In this document: piece after piece, positions 1 through 6,485 of the stretch
How positions within the stretch are numbered: position 1 is the stretch's first letter
How the letters are laid out: every line of letters begins with the position of its first letter
Assembly: GCA_910578085.1 (NCBI GenBank)
Contig: CAJTPM010000028.1
Coordinates: 1-50,291 of the forward strand
Direction of reading: 5' to 3'
Source: an uncultured Lachnospiraceae bacterium
GTDB taxonomy: Bacteria > Bacillota > Clostridia > Lachnospirales > Lachnospiraceae
Length of the DNA: 50,291 nucleotides
Program-made: the position numbers and the translations under genes
The notes under the pieces: model-generated
Seen by the model: the letters and a program-made list of their open reading frames with translations, nothing else
What the model was told of the DNA's origin: nothing
The model's database searches: none

Positions 1-224
1 CTGCTCTAAGGAATGCTATTTTTTCTATTTCATTTACAATTTACGAAAACTCAAGTTTGATAATGGAATGACAGGAAGATGTAAAACTTTTGCAGCCCTG
101 GCATCGATCGTCATTAAATAATGCGTAAAAAGACAGATAAATTGTATGAATTTTTTGAAAAATCAAAAACAATATATAGCTTTAAAAAAATATGGAAAAA
201 TTTTAAATTTTATCAAAAAATGTA
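1..224. other. AT-rich stretch without a recognisable gene
   Basis: This is very AT-rich sequence with long A and T runs. No ORF with a ribosome site or recognisable protein was seen on either strand, and no RNA gene was recognised. It precedes the promoter at 225-252 and may contain the end of an upstream unit lying outside the window. Confidence 0.5.
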
Positions 225-252
225 TTGACAATTGTGGGATAGGTGATATAAT
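225..252 (+). promoter_or_regulatory. Sigma-A promoter of the motif-array transcript
   Basis: A perfect -35 TTGACA (225-230) and a perfect -10 TATAAT (247-252) are separated by 16 bases in an AT-rich context. Transcription would start near 259, and the only downstream content before 1125 is the repeated-motif region. This is the strongest-looking promoter in the window. Confidence 0.75.
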
Positions 253-280
253 GGAAACATAAACAGAGAGAAAAAAGAAA

Positions 281-894
281 AGGCGGTACGGTCCAATGAA
301 AAAGTAAACTGGAACTAGAATAATAGTAGAATAAGGATGGTATGGTCCAATGGACAGGTAAAAGAAATATTTCAGATAAAAGATAATTTAAGAGGTGCAG
401 GCCAATGGGCTGATAAGAAAAAACTGAAAAGTGAATAAAGGAGAAAAGAGCCGACGGATAAAAGAAGTATGAGATCCGGGGCAGAGGTAAGATAAAAAAA
501 TAGAACATGATAAAGGTGGGACAGACCAATGGGCCATTAAAACGAATTTAAAAAATATATGAGAATATATGAAAAATGAATACGATAAAGCCAGAAGAGA
601 AATCGGAAGGTAATTCTGAAATAATGGTACAACGGTTGTTAAACACCGATTATTATAAATCATGAAATCTAAGCAAAGGAGGTACGGACCACCTAAAACA
701 TAAACTTTAACAGGAGATGAATAAGGAACCGGAAACAAGCTGAAGCGGACGAGTACATCTGAAAGAGTAACGAGAGGAAAGAACAGAAAAGAAAACGTTA
801 CAGTACACAGGTACAAAAACAGGGAGAATGGAAAGGATGCGGAAGACCAAAAATTTCATATAGATTGTAGTAAAAAATGGAGGAAAGACCATTG
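281..894 (+). repeat. Dispersed degenerate repeat, six clear copies
   Basis: Six clear copies of an about 20-base motif (consensus AAGGnGGTACGGTCCAATGG) begin near 281, 335, 392, 514, 675 and 879, so spacing grows irregularly from about 55 to about 200 bases. The flanks are not alike; only the core and an upstream A-rich run are conserved. The right half is close to a palindrome (GTCCAATGGAC in copy 2; copy 6 carries CCATTGG, the reverse complement). The sites could act as DNA or RNA protein-binding sites or as translation starts. Confidence 0.6.
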
Positions 895-909
895 GACACA
901 ATAGTTTAG

Positions 910-968
910 AAGAGGGTATTAGTCGAAAAGATTGATACCCTCTTATCATGCCCGGAGAAACTTTTTTT
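910..968 (+). terminator. Hairpin and delayed T run ending the array
   Basis: Arms AAGAGGGTAT (910-919) and ATACCCTCTT (935-944) pair perfectly over ten bases. A run of seven T lies at 962-968, about 17 bases after the stem rather than directly behind it. The structure is therefore either an imperfect intrinsic terminator or a processing or protective hairpin. Confidence 0.5.
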
Positions 969-1008
969 ATTTAGAAGGCTTTTCCTGTAGAAATTTGCAG
1001 ATAGATAA

Positions 1009-1044
1009 GGTATAATATCGTATAATATAGACAGATATTATACC
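1009..1044. repeat. Palindrome GGTATAATATC/GATATTATACC
   Basis: Eleven-base arms (1009-1019 and 1034-1044) are perfect inverted repeats. The same design followed by CGRCTC or CGGCTC recurs at 33884-33909, and a related half at 40933-40955, so this looks like one member of a dispersed intergenic family. It lies about 80 bases before the GH3-like gene and could form an RNA hairpin in its leader. Confidence 0.55.
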
Positions 1045-1124
1045 GACTCAAAGTTTTTCGGGGCTCTGCCCGCATTTAAAAGGGAAGAAGCGGTAAAGAA
1101 GGTCAATACAGGAATGAGGAAATT

Positions 1125-2690
1125 ATGAAAAAAAACAGAAAATCGGAAAAAGAGTACAGTAAAAAACGTTTGTTTGCAATGGATGATGAATATGATGATG
1201 ATTATGACGAAGATGAAGAAGATGACGACGAAGAGGATGACGACGAAGAGGATGATGATATAGAAGAAGATGACGATTATGATGACGAAGAAGATATGGA
1301 TGATGAAGAAGATGTAGACGACGATGACGATAGCTGGAGCAGTGAGGACGAAAAGCGTGCCCGCAGGAGATCCCGTCGGATCAGAAACCAGATTCTTGCA
1401 TACGTTGTAGTTCTGCTTTTGATAGGAGGCGCTTTAGCCGGAGCATTTTTTGGCGGAAGAAAACTTGTTCAAAAATTTCAGGCAAGTAAGCAGGAAAAAG
1501 AACAGCAGGAAGAGCAGGAAGAGATTATGCCAGAGGAAGATCCTGTTGTGGATTTAGAAAGTGATCCCGAGGAGCAGCCTGTGGAAGAAGAGCCGGCCCT
1601 CAGTCCTCTGGATGCGATCGTAACGGCGCGGATCGCAGAGATGCCTCTGGAAGAGAAAGTAGCAGCGCTATTTATGGTGACGCCGGAGCAGCTTACCGGT
1701 GTGGATGTGGTAACCAAAGCAGGAAATACAACAAAAGAAGCACTGACAAAATATAGAGTGGGTGGTCTTGTTTATACGGAAAATAATATTACTGGTGAAG
1801 ATCAGTTAAAGGAGTTGTTGAAAAATACAGCATTGATCGATGAGACATTGTTTCTGGCAGTGAACGAGGAAGGCGGAGAGAACTCTGCGGTTGCGTCCAA
1901 ACTTTCTGTGACGGAAGTACCTGATATGGCATCGGTGAGTGGTACAGATGGTGCAAATAAGGCGGGCAGTGACACAGGAGCATATCTCGCAGAATATGGT
2001 TTTAATCTGAATCTTGCACCCGTGGCCGATGTGAAAATATTGGAAAACAGTATTCTCGGAAACAGAAGTTTTGGAACAGATGCCGCACAGGCAGGGGAGA
2101 TGGCTGCGGCTTATATAAGCGGGTTAACGGGAATGGGAGTCAGTGCCTGCGTAAAAACATTCCCAGGTTTAGGGGCTGTGATTGAATCTACGGCAGACGG
2201 TATGGCTGATACGGAGCGCAGTCAGAGCGATATGGAAAGCGCGGAATTTCTGGCATACCAGGCGGCAATCAATGCAGGCAGTGAATTTGTTATGGTAGGG
2301 ACAATGTCGGCGCCCGGCCTGACCGGTGATAATACGCCCTGCTGTCTCTCCCAGACGGTAATCGGATTGCTTCGGAATAATCTGGGATTTGATGGAATTG
2401 TGATTACAGGAGCTTTAAACGAGGCGGCAGTTAAAGACTATAATACATCGGCTGAAGCTGCGGAAAAAGCTTTACGGGCAGGTGCTGATATGATTTATTT
2501 GCCTGAGAACTTTAAGGAGGCGTATGAGGGACTGTTGCAGACAGCTGAAACCGATGAGGCCCTGAGGAGCCGTATCGATGAGGCTTTGCTTCGAATTTAT
2601 CGTGTAAAATACAAAGATAAGGATATTACTGCTTCTGAGAGCGATGTGCCGGAAGAGGGAGAGAGCGGGGAAGAGGTTCTCGCAGAATAA
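1125..2690 (+). CDS. Membrane-anchored GH3/NagZ-like protein, probably catalytically inactive
   Basis: The 521-residue protein has a cytoplasmic N-terminus in which about 43 of residues 21-70 are Asp or Glu. A basic stretch and one membrane segment (about 88-111) follow, then an extracytoplasmic GH3 N-terminal barrel of the beta-N-acetylhexosaminidase (NagZ) type. Family landmarks remain: LAPVADV, GNRSFGTD, FDGIVIT. Key catalytic positions are changed. The usual KHFPGHG loop reads KTFPGLG (about 344-350), the nucleophile Asp of the (V/S)TD(D/A)L motif is Gly429 (VITGAL), and the substrate-binding DQEGG reads NEEGG (about 247-251). This suggests a wall-binding or sensory pseudoenzyme; that role is inference. 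The start is supported by GAGG shortly before the ATG. A terminator at 2715-2746 ends the gene, which appears to be monocistronic. Confidence 0.8.
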   Translation: MKKNRKSEKEYSKKRLFAMDDEYDDDYDEDEEDDDEEDDDEEDDDIEEDDDYDDEEDMDDEEDVDDDDDSWSSEDEKRARRRSRRIRNQILAYVVVLLLIGGALAGAFFGGRKLVQKFQASKQEKEQQEEQEEIMPEEDPVVDLESDPEEQPVEEEPALSPLDAIVTARIAEMPLEEKVAALFMVTPEQLTGVDVVTKAGNTTKEALTKYRVGGLVYTENNITGEDQLKELLKNTALIDETLFLAVNEEGGENSAVASKLSVTEVPDMASVSGTDGANKAGSDTGAYLAEYGFNLNLAPVADVKILENSILGNRSFGTDAAQAGEMAAAYISGLTGMGVSACVKTFPGLGAVIESTADGMADTERSQSDMESAEFLAYQAAINAGSEFVMVGTMSAPGLTGDNTPCCLSQTVIGLLRNNLGFDGIVITGALNEAAVKDYNTSAEAAEKALRAGADMIYLPENFKEAYEGLLQTAETDEALRSRIDEALLRIYRVKYKDKDITASESDVPEEGESGEEVLAE

Positions 2691-2714
2691 AAATCATATA
2701 TTACAGAATGAATC

Positions 2715-2746
2715 AAGGCTGTCTGGTGAAAAACGGGCAGCCTTTT
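2715..2746 (+). terminator. Terminator after the GH3-like gene
   Basis: Stem AAGGCTG (2715-2721) pairs with CAGCCTT (2738-2744), followed by a short T run. It separates the gene from the metal-resistance operon. Confidence 0.7.
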
Positions 2747-2811
2747 GTGTATTCGGTTTGAATTCAGAACAAAAATGCAAATGATACTGATATAAAAAAT
2801 TTGAAAAGATA

Positions 2812-2840
2812 TTGACAGGATATCGGTATGGTAGTATATT
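2812..2840 (+). promoter_or_regulatory. Promoter of the metal-efflux operon
   Basis: A -35 TTGACA (2812-2817) and -10 TATATT (2835-2840) are separated by 17 bases. The predicted start falls inside the operator palindrome directly downstream, so repressor binding would block transcription. Confidence 0.75.
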
Positions 2841-2841
2841 A

Positions 2842-2867
2842 AACATATGAACAAATGCTCATATGTT
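2842..2867. promoter_or_regulatory. ArsR/SmtB-type operator
   Basis: A perfect 9-base inverted repeat, AACATATGA (2842-2850) and TCATATGTT (2859-2867), has an 8-base spacer. It contains the ATATGAACA...TGCTCATAT pattern of known SmtB/ZiaR/CzrA-like operators. It overlaps the predicted transcription start and is followed by the ArsR-family gene, as expected for autoregulation. The leader from 2868 to 3030 shows no other clear element. Confidence 0.75.
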
Positions 2868-3030
2868 CAGTCGTCGCATTATCCGTATGACATGTTTATG
2901 GTGAATTGTCAGATATAACCTGGAAGAAAGATGTTTTTGAAATGGTATATGAAGGGATAAGCGTATCACAATATCATTTATAATAGTGCCAGGCTTGTCA
3001 GGAAAGGGGCAGAGAGGAGTGAGGAAAACG

Positions 3031-3390
3031 ATGGAAAAATCAGGGATAGACTGCTGCGATCAGGTTTTTGTGCATGAGGAGCTGGTGGAAAAGGTAAATA
3101 AGGAAATGCCGATGGAAGAGGAATTGTATGATCTGGCAGAGCTGTTTAAGGTGTTCGGCGATTCCACGAGGATCAGGATCCTGTTTGTGCTTTTTGAGGC
3201 GGAAGTGTGCGTCTGCGACCTGGCGGAAGTGCTTCATATGACGCAGTCGGCAGTTTCGCATCAGCTGAGGATTCTGAAGCAGGCAAAACTGGTGAACGCG
3301 AGAAGGGAAGGAAAATCTGTATTCTATTCCCTGGCAGATGATCATGTGCGGACGATCATAGCACAGGGCCGTGAACACATTGAGGAGTAA
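3031..3390 (+). CDS. ArsR-family metal sensor repressor (CadC/SmtB type)
   Basis: This 119-residue winged-helix repressor should release the upstream operator when it binds metal. It carries both classical sensor sites. An alpha-3N-like set comprises Cys8, Cys9 and the pair Cys60/Cys62 in EVCVCDLAE, as in CadC (Cd/Pb). An alpha-5 set comprises Asp103, His105, His116 and Glu119, with exactly the SmtB/CzrA spacing (Zn). The recognition helix is TQSAVSHQLRIL. The ATG at 3031 was chosen over a GTG at 2986 because GGAG/GAGG lies upstream of it. The HMA protein and P-type ATPase follow in the same operon. Metal specificity is inferred as Zn/Cd/Pb. Confidence 0.88.
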   Translation: MEKSGIDCCDQVFVHEELVEKVNKEMPMEEELYDLAELFKVFGDSTRIRILFVLFEAEVCVCDLAEVLHMTQSAVSHQLRILKQAKLVNARREGKSVFYSLADDHVRTIIAQGREHIEE

Positions 3391-3461
3391 TGGTAATGCA
3401 GCGGGTTTCACCGAAAGTGAAATGAAATAATAAAAATTCAGAAAAGAAAAAGGAGAAAAAA

Positions 3462-3680
3462 ATGAAGAAAAAATTTAAACTGGAAGATCTGGATTGTGCA
3501 AATTGTGCGGCAAAGATGGAGGATGCCATTAAGAAGATCCATGGCGTAAATGACGCTAATGTCAGTTTTATGGCACAGAAGATGACGATTGAGGCGGAGG
3601 ATGAGAGATTCGATGAGATTATGGAAGAAGTAGTGGCCGTCTGTGCGAAGGTGGAACCGGACTGTAAAATATTGAGATAA
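3462..3680 (+). CDS. Small HMA-domain metal-binding protein
   Basis: This 72-residue protein is a single heavy-metal-associated ferredoxin-fold domain. The metal motif LDCANCA lies at about residues 9-15 and the rest follows the beta-alpha-beta-beta-alpha-beta pattern. The sequence resembles the N-terminal metal-binding domain of CadA/ZntA ATPases rather than copper chaperones, and the ATPase encoded 29 bases downstream lacks such a domain. The gene is preceded by AAGGAG. It probably delivers Zn, Cd or Pb to the pump, or is a detached regulatory domain. Two further cysteines (near residues 60 and 67) lie close to the C-terminus. Confidence 0.85.
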   Translation: MKKKFKLEDLDCANCAAKMEDAIKKIHGVNDANVSFMAQKMTIEAEDERFDEIMEEVVAVCAKVEPDCKILR

Positions 3681-3709
3681 GAGATAGAAAAATCCATGAA
3701 AGAAGATAG

Positions 3710-5707
3710 ATGGTGAAAAAGATGACAAAGAAGCAGAAAAATATGTTAAAAAGAATTATCATATCGTTTGTGTTGCTGGCGGCGTTGATGATCTGCGAGC
3801 ATATGGGGGTGTTTGGTTCATGGACGGATACCTGGCTGCTGTTGCCCTTTTATGCCGTTCCCTACCTGATCATCGGATATGATATTATTTATAAGGCGGC
3901 ACGGAATATCAGAAACGGACAGATCTTCGATGAAAATTTTCTGATGATGCTTGCAACCTTTGGCGCTTTTGGCGTGAGGGAGTACTCGGAGGCCGCCGCC
4001 GTAATGCTGTTTTATCAGGTGGGGGAGCTGTTTCAGAGTTATGCGGTGGGAAAGTCCAGACAGTCTATCGCGGATATGATGGACATCTGTCCGGAATATG
4101 CGAATATCGAACAGGACGGTGCGCTCGTGCAGGTGGATCCGGATGATGTGGAAGTGGGTTCCGTCATCGTTGTAAAGCCGGGGGAGAGAATTCCGTTGGA
4201 CGGTGTCGTGATCGAAGGGGAATCCTTTATCGACACAGCGGCGCTGACCGGTGAGTCGGTTCCGAGAAAAACATCTGCCGGGGAAGAAATTTTCAGCGGC
4301 TGTGTCAATGGAAATGGCACACTGAAAATAAAAACCACAAAAGAGTTTGATGATTCTACCGTGGCAAAGATTCTGGAACTGGTGGAAAATGCCAGCAGCA
4401 AAAAGGCAAAAACGGAAAAATTCATCACAAAGTTTGCCAGGTATTATACGCCGGTGGTGACCATAGCGGCTGTACTGTTAGCGTTTGTGCCGCCGCTTAT
4501 TCTGGGAGGAGGCCTGGGTATGTGGATTCAGAGGGCCTGTACTTTTCTTGTGATCTCCTGTCCCTGCGCTCTTGTGATCTCCGTACCCCTCGGATTTTTC
4601 GGAGGAATCGGTGCGGCTTCCCGTATGGGAGTGCTGGTGAAGGGCGGGAACTTCCTGGAAGCGGTTGCAGAAATGACTACCATTGTGTTTGATAAAACAG
4701 GAACCCTGACGAAAGGAGAATTTAAGGTCACGAAGATTCTGCTGGCAGAGAGAAGAAACGGGGAGGAGGCCAACGACGGACAGGAGACGGGCGACGGAGA
4801 GGCAAGTTCCGGAGACAGGGTGAAAAAAGTCTGTGAGAACAGCAGTGGTGAAAACAGTGAGAAGAAGCGAAAGCTTCTGGAACTGGCGGCACTTGGAGAA
4901 GGATACTCCAATCATCCGATAGCGGTTTCCATCAGGGAGGCCTATGAGAAGGATGGCGGAAAGCTGGAGATGTCCCGGGTGGAAGAGGCGAAGGAGACTG
5001 CGGGACACGGCATATGCGTCAGAGTGGACGGCCGGGAAGTACTGTTGGGGAACGAAAAGCTGATGCAGCTTGAAGACATAGATTATGAACCTGTGGCTGA
5101 AGCGGGAACGATCGTGTATGCAGCCTGTGAAAAGCAGTATCTGGGAGCCGTTGTCATTTCGGATGTGGTGAAGGAGGGGGCAGCGGAAGCGATCTGCAGC
5201 ATGAAAAAAGTGGGTGTGAAAAAGTGCGTGATGCTGACCGGTGACAGAAAGCAGGCAGCGGATAAAGTGGCGGGAGAACTGGGGATCGATGAAGTACACG
5301 CGGAACTTTTGCCGGCGGATAAGGTGAGCATTGTGGAAACGCTGCTTGCAAACCAGAGAGGGAAAGAGAAACTGGCTTTTGCCGGTGACGGCATTAACGA
5401 TGCGCCGGTGCTTTCCAGAGCGGATATTGGAATTGCCATGGGCAGTATGGGATCGGACGCGGCGATCGAGGCGGCGGATGTCGTGCTGATGGACGATGAT
5501 GTGAAAAAAATTGCAGCGGTGGTAAAATGTGCGCGGAAGACACTGCGTATCGTGAAGCAGAATATTGTCTTTGCGCTTGGTATTAAAGCGCTTGTGCTGA
5601 TTCTGGGCGCACTGGGGATGGCGAATATGTGGGAAGCGGTGTTTGCGGATGTGGGCGTGGCAGTGATTGCGATCATGAACTCCATGCGGGCGCTGCGGGC
5701 GGATTGA
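3710..5707 (+). CDS. cadA: P1B-type Zn/Cd/Pb-transporting ATPase
   Basis: This 665-residue heavy-metal efflux ATPase of the inner membrane shows the P-type motifs in order: TGES in the actuator domain, the membrane metal site CPC (Cys284-Pro-Cys286), DKTGTLT with phosphorylated Asp328, the P1B-specific HP dipeptide (NHPIA) and GDGINDAP. A Lys in QNIVFALGIKAL and an Asp in FADVGVA near the C-terminus match the P1B-2 (ZntA/CadA) group. There is no N-terminal HMA domain; a separate HMA protein precedes it. The nucleotide-binding domain has a hydrophilic Glu/Gly-rich insertion at about residues 347-385. The start is uncertain: ATG at 3710 or at 3722. The assignment to Zn/Cd/Pb is family-based. 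Confidence 0.92.
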   Translation: MVKKMTKKQKNMLKRIIISFVLLAALMICEHMGVFGSWTDTWLLLPFYAVPYLIIGYDIIYKAARNIRNGQIFDENFLMMLATFGAFGVREYSEAAAVMLFYQVGELFQSYAVGKSRQSIADMMDICPEYANIEQDGALVQVDPDDVEVGSVIVVKPGERIPLDGVVIEGESFIDTAALTGESVPRKTSAGEEIFSGCVNGNGTLKIKTTKEFDDSTVAKILELVENASSKKAKTEKFITKFARYYTPVVTIAAVLLAFVPPLILGGGLGMWIQRACTFLVISCPCALVISVPLGFFGGIGAASRMGVLVKGGNFLEAVAEMTTIVFDKTGTLTKGEFKVTKILLAERRNGEEANDGQETGDGEASSGDRVKKVCENSSGENSEKKRKLLELAALGEGYSNHPIAVSIREAYEKDGGKLEMSRVEEAKETAGHGICVRVDGREVLLGNEKLMQLEDIDYEPVAEAGTIVYAACEKQYLGAVVISDVVKEGAAEAICSMKKVGVKKCVMLTGDRKQAADKVAGELGIDEVHAELLPADKVSIVETLLANQRGKEKLAFAGDGINDAPVLSRADIGIAMGSMGSDAAIEAADVVLMDDDVKKIAAVVKCARKTLRIVKQNIVFALGIKALVLILGALGMANMWEAVFADVGVAVIAIMNSMRALRAD

Positions 5708-5735
5708 TTTTCTTGTTGCACAGGAAGTAATTGTC

Positions 5736-5778
5736 CATTCCTGCGGCTGTCCGGCGGTTCGGAGCCGCAGTAGGAATG
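5736..5778. other. GC-rich stem-loop after cadA
   Basis: CATTCCTGCGGCT (5736-5748) pairs with AGCCGCAG...GGAATG (5763-5778) with a small bulge. No T run follows; the true terminator lies at 5819-5846. It may be a 3'-end stabilising structure. Confidence 0.5.
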
Positions 5779-5818
5779 AACGGTTACGTTTTACCACATA
5801 ATAGAAAAAAGACCTCGG

Positions 5819-5846
5819 AAAAGCGGTTGCATGCAACCGCTTTTTT
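5819..5846 (+). terminator. Terminator after the metal operon
   Basis: The perfect palindrome AAAAGCGGTTGC/GCAACCGCTTTT is flanked by A and T runs. It terminates the metal-efflux operon. Confidence 0.85.
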
Positions 5847-5896
5847 GTGTTAAGATAAAAAATAAGGAATACATATATAATGAAGGATAACGGACG

Positions 5897-6397
5897 ATGG
5901 TTTGTTTAAAGATAAAGAATACGAAAGCGTTTATGCAGAAGTTTCTGATGACAGGGGACTTCGCAGATTTTCTGCTGGTGGAAGCACAGGTTGACACTTT
6001 TGTCAGTTATGTGATTGACGGACGTGTCAGAAGGGAATTTTATACCAGGGAAGAGCAAAAGCAGCAGGAACTTTCGGAATTCGCGGCCTGGGAATCGATG
6101 CGTCCACAGGTGTTGCAGATCGTGAAGGGAAAACGCACGCCGCTTTTCATGAAACTGGTGCTTGCCTGTATGCCGCAAAAGGCCAAAGCATGCCTGAAAG
6201 CGGTGGAAGGCCAGGGGGACAGTGAAAGCTTTGTGAAGTATCTGCTCTGCACGGTAAAGTATGAAAGCGGTGTTATTACCCTGACGGGAGGGATCTCCTA
6301 TCAGGGCTTTACTATGGATAAAAGTCCGGAAAAATGCTGGGACAGGGAGCTGTGCGGGCTTCTGGAGGAGATGGGGCTGGCATATGAGATCCTGTAG
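5897..6397 (+). CDS. DUF5721-like protein
   Basis: This 166-residue cytoplasmic protein has no signal peptide or membrane segment. The opening, with LKI followed by an about 15-residue helix, a FLLVEA strand and an FVSYVIDGR strand with FYTREE, matches what I remember of DUF5721, a Lachnospiraceae-type family of unknown function. I could not confirm this. A TATAAT lies at 5876-5881 only about 16 bases before the start, without a good -35. The ribosome site GAAGGA is nine bases upstream. The gene sits alone between a terminator and the carboxypeptidase gene 88 bases downstream. Confidence 0.65.
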   Translation: MVCLKIKNTKAFMQKFLMTGDFADFLLVEAQVDTFVSYVIDGRVRREFYTREEQKQQELSEFAAWESMRPQVLQIVKGKRTPLFMKLVLACMPQKAKACLKAVEGQGDSESFVKYLLCTVKYESGVITLTGGISYQGFTMDKSPEKCWDRELCGLLEEMGLAYEIL

Positions 6398-6485
6398 ATC
6401 GTGGCAGTGGAGTTTTTTGACTGACCGGCCTGTGGGAATGTAAATAATAAGTGCTGCAGAGCATATCGATAGATTTGGGGATAAG

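Larger units (their letters stand above)
259..968 (+). ncRNA. Putative purine-rich RNA with repeated SD/start-stop motifs
   Basis: The region between the promoter and the hairpin at 910-944 contains no ordinary gene. It has repeated cores at about 281-298, 335-352, 392-407, 514-531, 675-694 and 879-894, with weaker copies near 621-640 and 833-852. The consensus is AAGGnGGTACGGTCCAATGG. Copies 1-4 set GGCGG, GGATGG, GAGGTG or GGTGGG seven to nine bases before an ATG. The ORFs opened there are Met-Lys-Lys (296-307), Met-Asp-Arg (350-361), Met-Gly (405-413) and Met-Gly-His (529-540). Copy 6 has GGAGG eight bases before a TTG opening a five-codon ORF (892-909). Copy 5 keeps the SD-like part but has no start codon. 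I recognise no known RNA family; a non-coding or leader-peptide-type transcript is inference. Confidence 0.4.

Noticed and set aside
281..300. T-box-like sequence in the array motif
   Set aside because: GGTACGGTCC resembles the T-box GGTACCGCG only in part, and no specifier or terminator pair accompanies each copy.
281..894. CRISPR array
   Set aside because: Spacing is irregular (about 55 to 200 bases), the repeats are short and degenerate, and no cas gene is nearby.
203..949. Three overlapping minus-strand ORFs (108, 142 and 80 residues) rich in Phe, Tyr, Leu and Ser
   Set aside because: They come from the purine-rich plus strand, have no ribosome sites and no recognisable family. Repeats of HWT/VPP in them are the reverse reading of the array motif.
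4478..5836. 452-residue minus-strand ORF antisense to cadA
   Set aside because: It is a shadow of a clear P-type ATPase gene, has no family features and runs through the terminator.
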